Source: CAYTQK01 sp964439745
GTDB lineage: Bacteria > Desulfobacterota > Desulfobacteria > Desulfobacterales > Desulfosudaceae
Assembly: GCA_964439745.1 (NCBI GenBank)
Contig: CAYTQK010000053.1
Coordinates: forward strand, 1-14,866
Length of the DNA: 14,866 nucleotides
Direction of reading: 5' to 3'
In this document: piece after piece, positions 1-6,544 of the stretch
How positions within the stretch are numbered: position 1 is the first letter of the stretch
Layout of the letters: each line of letters begins with the position of its first letter
Program-made: the position numbers and the translations under genes
The notes under the pieces: generated by a model
The model's database searches: none
What the model saw: only the letters and a program-made list of their open reading frames with translations
Told to the model about the DNA's origin: nothing

Positions 1-87
1 GAGGATAAAATTGAGGCATGTCTGGCCGGCGGCGCCAATCGCTTCTCCGTCGGCATCGGTAAATTTCAAGAAAGTTGTCGCTTCTAG
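1..87 (+). other. C-terminal end of a plus-strand reading frame, possibly a radical SAM protein remnant
   Basis: Frame 1 is open from the window edge to a TAG at 85-87, giving 28 residues. The stretch GGANRFSVGIGKF resembles the GxNRxSxGxQxF segment found in the middle of HemN/HemW/HutW-type radical SAM enzymes. In those proteins several hundred residues normally follow, but here a stop comes about ten residues later. If the resemblance is real, this is a truncated gene or pseudogene; it may equally be chance. It runs convergently towards the HAMP gene, leaving a 44-bp spacer (88-131) in which I see no clear terminator hairpin. Only the open frame is directly observed; the family is a weak guess. 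Confidence 0.3.
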
Positions 88-131
88 GCTGCAATTTTTT
101 CATTATTTGAGGTCTGCTGCATACTGCCGGT

Positions 132-626
132 TTAATCCTTGATTTCGCCGTTTAACCCAAGCTGATTCAGTCGCTGGCGGTCCGCCTTCATGCTTTCAAG
201 GCACAGGTTTATGTCACTGGCAAGCTCTTTGAAGGCATCATTTCGGCGAAACTTTACCGGCTTTTCAGGAAATTCTCCTTGGGCGGCGGCTCTTAGAATT
301 ATTCGGGTTCGGTAGACAGGACCAACGATGGCATGGGTCCGCCTGATCGTCCAGACAATGACTGCGGCCGCCACAAAAAAAAGGACAATTCCCGATTTGA
401 ACATATAGTTCCTGTCGATGGAAACACTGAGATTATCCGTCATGAAATATACAAAAAACCAGCTGACAACCAAGGCTGTAGTGAACATGCACACGCCGGC
501 AATGAGCAGCATATTGCCGGCAAAAGCCAGCTGGAACTTTTTGTCGATAAAATACCGGCGCCGCCTGATGCGCAGTCTGCCGGCGCCGAAAAAACCGCCG
601 CATTTTCCCGCAGCTAATGAATTCAT
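132..626 (-). CDS. Stand-alone HAMP-domain membrane protein
   Basis: A 164-residue inner-membrane protein. An arginine-rich start (residues 17-24) precedes two hydrophobic segments, about 36-62 and 77-94, with only a short loop between them. Residues 95-150 look like a HAMP linker: an IVGPVYR motif at 100-106, an amphipathic helix, a QGEFP turn near 116-120, then RRNDAF and a second helix ending near LCLESM. HAMP units normally pass signals from a membrane sensor to a kinase, cyclase or methyl-accepting domain, but no output domain follows and the protein stops at 164. The start is supported by GGAGG at 632-636, five bases upstream. It is the last gene of the run, 37 bp after the GspG-like gene, so probably co-transcribed. 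A role in signalling to or scaffolding the machine is inference. Confidence 0.8.
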   Translation of the reverse strand: MNSLAAGKCGGFFGAGRLRIRRRRYFIDKKFQLAFAGNMLLIAGVCMFTTALVVSWFFVYFMTDNLSVSIDRNYMFKSGIVLFFVAAAVIVWTIRRTHAIVGPVYRTRIILRAAAQGEFPEKPVKFRRNDAFKELASDINLCLESMKADRQRLNQLGLNGEIKD

Positions 627-663
627 ACATCCCTCCCAACTTTTAAATTAAATCATTTTTCGG

Positions 664-1044
664 TCATGGTCCGGTGACCTGCAGATCATCCTGGGTGTTT
701 TGTATTCCGTCAGGACCTGTGCTGACGAGGACAAAGGTTTTATTGTTTTTGCCTGTCTGATAAATCAGCAAATTTCCCCAGTGGTCCAGCCCGAGCTCAT
801 GCACCTGGCTTTCCTTGAAGTTTGCTTTCAGCCAGGGCAAAAACTCCTTGCTGGACGGATAGCGCCCTTTTTCCATAAAATGGTAGTCGAGCATCTTGCT
901 GATGCTGCGAAGATCGGATGCTGTGGCCAGCTGGCGGGCATTTGCCACGGTTTCATCGTAGAATTCCAGGACATAGTCGGCATTGCCGGTAAAAAGGCCC
1001 AGGGCAAGACCGGCCACTATCAGTCTTCTGATAACCTCAGTCAT
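664..1044 (-). CDS. GspG-like pseudopilin-domain protein without a prepilin signal
   Basis: A 126-residue protein. A short hydrophobic segment (about residues 6-20) could anchor it in the inner membrane. Residues 41-65 (SDLRSISKMLDYHFMEKGRYP) match the helix-to-loop junction of GspG major pseudopilins, where a GRYP-type motif is usual. GLDHWGNLLIYQ (85-96) corresponds to the family's DPWGNPYQY strand, and STGPDG followed by acidic residues (108-120) to its SxGADG calcium-binding loop. The Gly-Phe cleavage site and Glu5 that define prepilins are absent, so it should not be processed or polymerised in the usual way. A GAGG lies about seven bases before the ATG. The start overlaps the upstream stop in an ATGA. 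It could be a minor or adaptor subunit; that role is inferred. The same WG...GPDG signature occurs twice in the 709-residue pilin of this cluster. Confidence 0.8.
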   Translation of the reverse strand: MTEVIRRLIVAGLALGLFTGNADYVLEFYDETVANARQLATASDLRSISKMLDYHFMEKGRYPSSKEFLPWLKANFKESQVHELGLDHWGNLLIYQTGKNNKTFVLVSTGPDGIQNTQDDLQVTGP

Positions 1045-1622
1045 TTTCTGGCCTCGCGGGTTTCATCATCAGCAGCCTCCATATTCTTATCCAGGTCCTT
1101 TAATGACGTTTTCATGTTTTTATAAAACCGAAACATCATCAGCAACCCGAAAAAGACTGCGACAGCAGCCATTGAAATGAAAAGGCCATATTTTTTAAGA
1201 TAATAGGAATTTTTGGGCACATAAGTAAAAATCTCAATGGGCTGGAAGCTGCCCGGCGGATGATAATACCAGATTTTGTTTTTGTCTCGTTTGAAATCCA
1301 GAGTATCGTTAAATATGTCGTTGTTTTTTTTGTCCAGCACCACAAAACTCACCTGTGCAGTACCGTTTTTGCAGTCAATTCCGGTGAATTCCCTGATGAA
1401 AAAACGATTTTGCGTCTCACGGGTATTGTCATTGTACAACTGGCGGTACACGAACGATTCGGCAAAATAGGCGACATCATCGACATCGATGACCGCCTTG
1501 TCCAAGGGGACTTTAATTCTTCCCTTGGTACTGTGGGCGCAAACCTGGGAAACTGTTAACACCAAGATTATAAAAGCGAGCATCCCAAAGGATGCCCTGG
1601 ATTTAACCCGACTGATTTCCAT
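1041..1622 (-). CDS. Unrecognised protein with signal peptide and C-terminal membrane helix
   Basis: I do not recognise this 193-residue protein. It starts with a signal-peptide-like segment (hydrophobic 14-28, VCAHS at 27-31). A periplasmic-looking stretch of about 110 residues follows, containing one cysteine (C84) and many aromatic and charged residues. A strong transmembrane helix spans about 145-165 (GLFISMAAVAVFFGLLMMF), and a charged cytoplasmic tail ends it. The frame is open further upstream to 1772, but that part lies inside the prolyl isomerase gene. The ATG at 1622 is preceded by GGGAG (1630-1634) with a seven-base gap, so I chose it. It overlaps the upstream gene by 20 bases and the next gene by four (ATGA), which argues for translational coupling. 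Its base composition looks more A+T-rich than the pilin genes. A structural or anchoring role in the apparatus is only suggested by position. Confidence 0.75.
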   Translation of the reverse strand: MEISRVKSRASFGMLAFIILVLTVSQVCAHSTKGRIKVPLDKAVIDVDDVAYFAESFVYRQLYNDNTRETQNRFFIREFTGIDCKNGTAQVSFVVLDKKNNDIFNDTLDFKRDKNKIWYYHPPGSFQPIEIFTYVPKNSYYLKKYGLFISMAAVAVFFGLLMMFRFYKNMKTSLKDLDKNMEAADDETREARK

Positions 1623-2502
1623 GGCGGTACTCCCGGCTGATAAACTTTTGCAGCGCGTCATCCTGGACATTGAGGTCGAACTCCTGCTTGAGGGCATCGT
1701 AGGTCCGGCGCCAGGCCTCGCGATAGCGGGCATAGAGCAAATCATTTCGCACGTAGGCCTTTTTTTCTTCAAAATCAGGCGTCTGGGGATCGGTTTTTTC
1801 CACCACCTGGAACAGGTAATAATCCCCTTTGATACTGACAGTATCCGAGACCTCGTTTACGTCCAGAGGCTCAATGGCCGCCCGCCAGTCCGGACGGTAC
1901 CTGTCCAGGGGCCGCATGCCGGTATATCCGCCCTTTTGCCTTGTTTTTTCATCCATGGAAAATTCAAGCGCCGTATCTTCAAAAGTTTTTTCTTCCGCAT
2001 TGATTTCCCGGCGCAGCTCTTCCAGGAAATCCGAATCGTCATGCCGGATCATCCGCACACCATATTGCGGGGGAATCTGGTAGCTTTCGATGTTGTCTTC
2101 GAAATAGCTGCGCACTTCCTCTTCGGTGAAGTCCTCCCGGTCAATTTTCGGCACCAGTTTGTCCTGCATGATTTTCAGAAACAGGTCAGACATAAACTCA
2201 TGGATTCGCGCCCGGATATTGGGGTCCAGGTGCAGGTTCTCCTTGAGGCCCTTGGCAATGATCATCTCCATATTCACGGCATGCTCGAAAACAAATTCCT
2301 GTGTAAGCCTCTCAGGGTTTTCACGATAGGCATCCTGCCGGCTCAAAATTTGCCTGTGGGCCTCGAGATCTTCGATGGTGAGACTGCCGTTTTCAAAGGT
2401 GGCCACCACATTCTCATCGGCCGATCTCTGGCAGCCTGTCATTGGGGCCAGCAGAATCAAGCCTGCCAATAAAACAGCCTTAAGCGTCATGTTTTTTTTC
2501 AA
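1603..2502 (-). CDS. Parvulin-type peptidyl-prolyl cis-trans isomerase lipoprotein (PpiC/SurA-like)
   Basis: A 299-residue exported protein. The N-terminus is a lipoprotein signal: lysines, a hydrophobic core at 9-20, then MTGC (21-24), with Cys24 as the lipidated residue. Residues about 30-130 form the helical chaperone arm typical of SurA/PpiC proteins, containing an EEEVRSYFEDN segment (127-137). Residues about 145-236 resemble a rotamase domain, with a FEDTALEFS segment, then QKGGYTGMRP (190-198) and a final DYYLFQVVE strand. Such proteins assist folding of outer-membrane or periplasmic proteins; here the secretin and pilins are natural clients (inference). The start is probably the TTG at 2502-2500, because GGAGG (2509-2513) lies six bases before it. 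The in-frame ATG at 2490 is 18 bases from that site. It follows gspF by 49 bp. Confidence 0.88.
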   Translation of the reverse strand: MKKNMTLKAVLLAGLILLAPMTGCQRSADENVVATFENGSLTIEDLEAHRQILSRQDAYRENPERLTQEFVFEHAVNMEMIIAKGLKENLHLDPNIRARIHEFMSDLFLKIMQDKLVPKIDREDFTEEEVRSYFEDNIESYQIPPQYGVRMIRHDDSDFLEELRREINAEEKTFEDTALEFSMDEKTRQKGGYTGMRPLDRYRPDWRAAIEPLDVNEVSDTVSIKGDYYLFQVVEKTDPQTPDFEEKKAYVRNDLLYARYREAWRRTYDALKQEFDLNVQDDALQKFISREYRHGNQSG

Positions 2503-2508
2503 AATCTT

Positions 2509-2513
2509 CCTCC
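2509..2513 (-). promoter_or_regulatory. Ribosome binding site selecting a TTG start
   Basis: GGAGG on the minus strand lies six bases upstream of TTG (2502-2500) and 18 bases upstream of the first in-frame ATG (2490-2488). The normal spacing favours TTG as the initiation codon of the prolyl isomerase lipoprotein. This adds four residues (MKKN) ahead of the hydrophobic core and supplies the positive charges of a signal peptide. Confidence 0.65.
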
Positions 2514-2551
2514 GATCTTTTTTTAAAAGTATGCAATACCATTTTTCCGCC

Positions 2552-3751
2552 TTACGAGGCCGCGGCGTACATAGCCAGCATGCCGGCCACCAGGCCCCAT
2601 GCCACATAACCCACAAGACCGCCCAAAACCAGAATCAAGGCAGGCTCCACCATGGCGCTCATGCGGGCCATCTTGTCGGCAAGAAGCCTTTCATAAATTT
2701 TGCCCACCGTATCCCATGCCTGGTCCATGAGTCCCGAATGTTCGCCCACCTTGACCATGGCCACCACCATGGGCGGAAAGAAGCTGTGCTTGGCCATGGC
2801 TTCGCTGATGGGTTCGCCGGCGGACACCCTTTCGCCGATTTCCTCCACCTGCCTTCTCACGGAAAGATTGCTCATCGTTTCACCGGCGGCTTTGAGGGCA
2901 TCCACCAGGGTGATGCCGCTTTCCAGCAGCGATGCCATGGTGCTGGAGAACTGGACAACCGCTCCAAAACGAAATACGGGCCCGATCACCGGAAAATACA
3001 CCCGGTAACGGTCTATCCAGATCCGCGTTTCAGGCATAACCAGCAAAAGAGCAATTGCGGCGGCCGCTCCTGCCACAGAAAAACCGATAGCAGCAGCATT
3101 GCTGTTTAAAAAGTTCGAAATTTCCAGCAGAAATTGGGTATTGGCCGGCAATTCGCGCCCACCCAGCAAAATGGCAAACTTGGGGATCACAAAAGAGACC
3201 ATGAAGATCACCACCAACACCGCGGCCACGGCCACAATGGCCGGGTAAATCATGGTGGTGATGACCTTGCGTTTCAGGGCCGCACGGCGCTCCAGAAAGT
3301 CGGCTATGCGCTCCAGGATCTTGTCAAGGATGCCTCCCAGTTCAGCAGCGCGGATCATCCCGGTCAGAAGGTCATCAAACACCCGCGGATGTGCCGCCAT
3401 GGCTCCGCTCAAGGGCGTACCCCCTTCAATTCTGCGGCGTATGTCTGCCAGCACGCTTTTGAACTTTCTCGGCCGGGTCTGTTCATGAAGAATGGCAACG
3501 GCCTCTGAAATGGGAATGCCGGAATCAATCAAAGCGGCGAACATGCGGAAGAAAAGCACGACATCTGCAGTTCTCACCCATCCCAGGCTTATAAACTGAA
3601 CACCGCCGCGGTTTTCTTTCTGCACGATTTCAATGACGGTCAAGCCCTCCTGCATCAGCCGGTTGACGGCGGATTCCTGGTCCGTGGCCTCGATTCGGTC
3701 TTTTACCCGGTCGCCGTTGGAATCGATGGCACTGTAGGAAAAAATCGGCAT
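2552..3751 (-). CDS. gspF: Type II secretion/type IV pilus inner-membrane platform protein (GspF/PilC family)
   Basis: A 399-residue polytopic protein, the usual length for the family. The N-terminal MPIFSYSAIDSNG is the characteristic opening of GspF/PilC proteins. Two homologous cytoplasmic T2SSF domains follow: about residues 66-190, containing AAELGG at 135-140, and about 268-391, containing VGEHSG at 335-340. Membrane helices lie near 166-190, 221-240 and 369-395. The protein sits in the inner membrane and couples the hexameric ATPase to extraction of pilins. The frame is open nine codons further upstream, but the ATG at 3751 starts the conserved sequence. GGAG at 3759-3762 lies seven bases before it, just inside the end of the gspE-like gene, whose TAG is four bases upstream. 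This tight spacing supports co-translation with the ATPase. Confidence 0.95.
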   Translation of the reverse strand: MPIFSYSAIDSNGDRVKDRIEATDQESAVNRLMQEGLTVIEIVQKENRGGVQFISLGWVRTADVVLFFRMFAALIDSGIPISEAVAILHEQTRPRKFKSVLADIRRRIEGGTPLSGAMAAHPRVFDDLLTGMIRAAELGGILDKILERIADFLERRAALKRKVITTMIYPAIVAVAAVLVVIFMVSFVIPKFAILLGGRELPANTQFLLEISNFLNSNAAAIGFSVAGAAAAIALLLVMPETRIWIDRYRVYFPVIGPVFRFGAVVQFSSTMASLLESGITLVDALKAAGETMSNLSVRRQVEEIGERVSAGEPISEAMAKHSFFPPMVVAMVKVGEHSGLMDQAWDTVGKIYERLLADKMARMSAMVEPALILVLGGLVGYVAWGLVAGMLAMYAAAS

Positions 3752-3755
3752 CTGT

Positions 3756-5402
3756 CTACTCCATGGTGACCCGGACAATCTCCTCCGGGGTGGTCAGGCC
3801 GTCTTTCATTTTGGCGATACCGTCCTGGCGAAGAGTTACAAACTGTTCCCGGGCAATGGCATGACTGCGCATGACTTCACTGGAAGCGCCTTCAAGGATC
3901 ATCCGCCGCATATCTTCGTTCATGGACAGAAACTCGAAAAGGCCGATCCGGCCACGGTAGCCCATTTTGCAATGTTCGCACCCCGAGCCCCGCCGGATTT
4001 GAAATCCCCCGTTTTCAATGCCCAGCATGTTCATTTCCGCATTGGTGATGGTCTGCCAGACGCTGCACCTGGGGCAGACCGTGCGCACCAGGCGCTGGGC
4101 CAGCACTGCCCGCACAGATGCGGCCACCAGAAACGGCTCGGCCCCCATGTCTATCATCCGGTTGAAGGCGCTGGGGGCATCATTGGTGTGCAGGGTGGTC
4201 AACACCAGGTGGCCAGTGATAGCAGCCCGAAGGGCGATGCTAAGGGTTTCGGAATCACGGATTTCACCGACCATGATGATATCGGGGTCCTGCCGAAGAA
4301 TCGCATGGAGTGCCGCGGCAAAGGAAATTTTTTCCCCCCTGTCCACCTGGGTCTGGTTGATACCCCGCACCGTCAGCTCCACCGGGTCTTCAATGGTTGT
4401 GATATTGGTGGTTTCATTGCGCAGCATCTGCAGGGCGCCGTAAAGGGTGGTCGATTTTCCCGACCCCGTAGGCCCGGTGACCAGCAGAATGCCATGGGCG
4501 ATCCGCAGGTGAGACTTGAAAAGCTTCAGCATGCCTGGTTCCATTCCCAGGGACTCCAGTTCGATGGTCTCGTCATGGGGCGGCAGCAGGCGCAGGACCG
4601 CCTTTTCGCCGTGGACCACCGGAAGCGTGCTGACCCTTATGTTGGCGCCGCTGATTTCCACGTCCAGCGTCTGCGGCATGAAATAAAAAGCGCCATCCTG
4701 GGGCTTGCGCCTTTCGGCAATGTCCATGCCGCCCAGGACCTTGATGCGGGCGATAAGCTTTGCAGCAAGATCCAAGGGAAGCCGTTCGGTCTGGTGCAGC
4801 ATGCCGTCCTGCCGGAGCCGGATGAACAGCTCTTCCTTTTCCGGCTCCACGTGGATATCCGAGGCATCCATGGTGATGGCCCTCACCATGATCTTTTCCA
4901 GAAGCTCGATCACAAATGCGTTGTCATCCATGTCGATGCGCTTGGCAAGGTTGATGGAAGTGTCAAACTGGCGGCTGAAAAACAGGTTCTGCATTTTTTT
5001 CAGCTTGCCGGGTGACGTCAGGGTCAGGCGCACGTGCCGCCGGCAGAGCCGGGAGATGGTCTGCATCATCGATTTTGGCAGAGGTCCGCTGCAGGCCAGG
5101 AGCAGTTCCCCGTTTTCGCCGATCCCCACCGGCAGCACGTTGGCCTTCATGGACATTTTCATGGGGATGGCCTGGAGTATGTCCTTCCTGATGTTTTCCA
5201 CGGTTCCCCTGAAAAGCGGGATGCCCAGGAATTCAGACAGGTAGCTTGTCAATTCTTCCTCGCCGATCAGGCCTTCACGGACAGCGATGGTGCCGATTTT
5301 TTCCCGGACCAGCCTCTGGGTGGCCAGCAGGCGGGAAAGCGCCTCACGGGTAATGGCTCCCCTGGCGACCAGGAATTCTCCGAAACGTTCAATGCGCGCC
5401 AT
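3756..5402 (-). CDS. gspE: Assembly ATPase, GspE/PilB/MshE family, with MshEN-type N-terminal domain
   Basis: A 548-residue hexameric AAA+-type ATPase that powers filament assembly at the cytoplasmic face. Residues 6-29 follow the MshEN pattern RxGxxLVxxGxIxxxxLxxxLxxQ, and residues 35-58 are a weaker second copy in which the usual Arg and Gln are Lys35 and Phe58. In MshE and relatives this domain binds cyclic di-GMP. The core has Walker A GPTGSGKST (310-318), an Asp box TTIEDPVE (335-342), Walker B DPDIIMVGEIRD (372-383) and a His box TGHLVLTTLHT (396-406). A four-cysteine zinc site is formed by CPRC (443-446) and CEHC (475-478), followed by RGRIGLFE (483-490). The start overlaps the pilT-like stop by one base (TGATG). 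Zinc site and length fit GspE/PilB/MshE rather than PilT. Confidence 0.95.
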   Translation of the reverse strand: MARIERFGEFLVARGAITREALSRLLATQRLVREKIGTIAVREGLIGEEELTSYLSEFLGIPLFRGTVENIRKDILQAIPMKMSMKANVLPVGIGENGELLLACSGPLPKSMMQTISRLCRRHVRLTLTSPGKLKKMQNLFFSRQFDTSINLAKRIDMDDNAFVIELLEKIMVRAITMDASDIHVEPEKEELFIRLRQDGMLHQTERLPLDLAAKLIARIKVLGGMDIAERRKPQDGAFYFMPQTLDVEISGANIRVSTLPVVHGEKAVLRLLPPHDETIELESLGMEPGMLKLFKSHLRIAHGILLVTGPTGSGKSTTLYGALQMLRNETTNITTIEDPVELTVRGINQTQVDRGEKISFAAALHAILRQDPDIIMVGEIRDSETLSIALRAAITGHLVLTTLHTNDAPSAFNRMIDMGAEPFLVAASVRAVLAQRLVRTVCPRCSVWQTITNAEMNMLGIENGGFQIRRGSGCEHCKMGYRGRIGLFEFLSMNEDMRRMILEGASSEVMRSHAIAREQFVTLRQDGIAKMKDGLTTPEEIVRVTME

Positions 5403-6544
5403 CAGCGGCCCACCTTTAACGCGGAGGTCCCGCCGCAGGTTGGGCTTCGGGCGTAGAGCCTCTTTTTGAGAAGCTCCTCACTTTTGGCAGCGCCCAACCC
5501 TACGGACATGCCGATCTTTCCATCTTCAATGAGCCGGATCAGGCACTGCTCCATGGTCTGCATGCCCTGGCGCAGGCCGGTTTCGATGGCCGAGTAGATC
5601 ATGTCCTCCTTGCCCTGGCGGATCAGGTTGGCAATGCCGGGAGTGGAAAGCATAATCTCCACGGCAGGGACCCGGCCGGTGCCGGCGGCATTGGGCAGCA
5701 GCCGCTGGGAGACAACAGCCCTGAGAGTTGCGGCAAGCTGCTGCCGGATCTGGGCCTGCTCGCCGGCCGGAAAAGCTCCCACAAGACGGTTGACCGTTGA
5801 AATGCTGTCCCTGGAATGAAGGGTCGAAAAAACCAGGTGGCCGGTTTCAGCTGCGGCAATGGCCGTGCGCATGGTTTCAAGATCACGCATCTCGCCCACC
5901 AGGATCACATCGGGATCAGCCCTCAGGGCAGCCCTCAGGGCTCCCGAAAAAGAAGGCACATCCGTGTGGAGCTCGCGCTGATGAATAATGCAAAGGTTGT
6001 TTTGATGGACATACTCGATTGGGTCCTCGATGGTGATAATGTTTCGCCGGCTGTTGGCGTTGATGTCATCGATAATGGTGGCCAGGGTGGTGCTTTTTCC
6101 CGAACCGGTCACTCCCGTAATCAAAATCAGGCCATCGCGCAGGCGGGAAAGGCAGGCAATGCTTTCGGGAAGGCCCAGACTGCTGAAAGTAGGAATGCCG
6201 GCGTGGAGCAGGCGCACGGCCACACTCAAAACACCTCTTTGGCAGTAGGCCGCTATGCGGAAACGGCCTGCATCGTTGATGCTGATTGAAAAGTCCACGG
6301 ATTTTTTCTGCTCCAGGACCTCGCGGTGCCGTGGAGTCAGAATCTCTTCCAGGAGCTTTTCAATCTCCTCCGGACCGTAGGGGTCGCAGTGCATTTTCTG
6401 CAGCTCCCCCTTGATCCTGAACACAGGGGGCATGTGGGAGGCAAGATGCAGATCAGAAGCACCCCGTTTCACAGTTTCCCTAAACAGGGCCGCCATGTCG
6501 CATGGACGCTTTTCCGGCATGATTTCAGTTTCAGAAAGGTTCAT
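5402..6544 (-). CDS. pilT: PilT-family retraction-type ATPase
   Basis: A 380-residue ATPase of the GspE superfamily with PilT features. There is a short N-terminal PAS-like region (about 15-115) containing GASDLHLASHMPP (28-40). The core has Walker A GVTGSGKST (144-152), Asp box IITIEDPIEY (169-178), Walker B DPDVILVGEMRD (210-221) and His box TGHLVFSTLHS (234-244). It lacks the zinc cysteines of assembly ATPases. STPGIANLIRQGK (300-312) corresponds to the AIRNLIRE region needed for retraction in PilT. In type IV pili PilT depolymerises the filament and draws pilins back into the membrane. Its presence inside the cluster suggests a dynamic filament rather than a pure secretion piston. The ATG overlaps the secretin stop (ATGA), and its upstream GGAGG lies within the repeated 3' end of the secretin gene. 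Confidence 0.93.
   Translation of the reverse strand: MNLSETEIMPEKRPCDMAALFRETVKRGASDLHLASHMPPVFRIKGELQKMHCDPYGPEEIEKLLEEILTPRHREVLEQKKSVDFSISINDAGRFRIAAYCQRGVLSVAVRLLHAGIPTFSSLGLPESIACLSRLRDGLILITGVTGSGKSTTLATIIDDINANSRRNIITIEDPIEYVHQNNLCIIHQRELHTDVPSFSGALRAALRADPDVILVGEMRDLETMRTAIAAAETGHLVFSTLHSRDSISTVNRLVGAFPAGEQAQIRQQLAATLRAVVSQRLLPNAAGTGRVPAVEIMLSTPGIANLIRQGKEDMIYSAIETGLRQGMQTMEQCLIRLIEDGKIGMSVGLGAAKSEELLKKRLYARSPTCGGTSALKVGR

Noticed and set aside
1489..2472. Plus-strand open frame of 327 codons opposite the prolyl isomerase gene
   Set aside because: It overlaps a well-supported minus-strand lipoprotein gene and has no convincing ribosome binding site or domain.
2503..2616. N-terminal extension of the prolyl isomerase to an ATG at 2616
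   Set aside because: It would overlap the end of gspF and destroy the lipoprotein signal; a good ribosome site points to the TTG at 2502.
3861..5015. Plus-strand open frame of 384 codons opposite the GspE-like ATPase
   Set aside because: The minus strand carries all ATPase motifs; the plus product has no recognisable fold and is a complement artefact.
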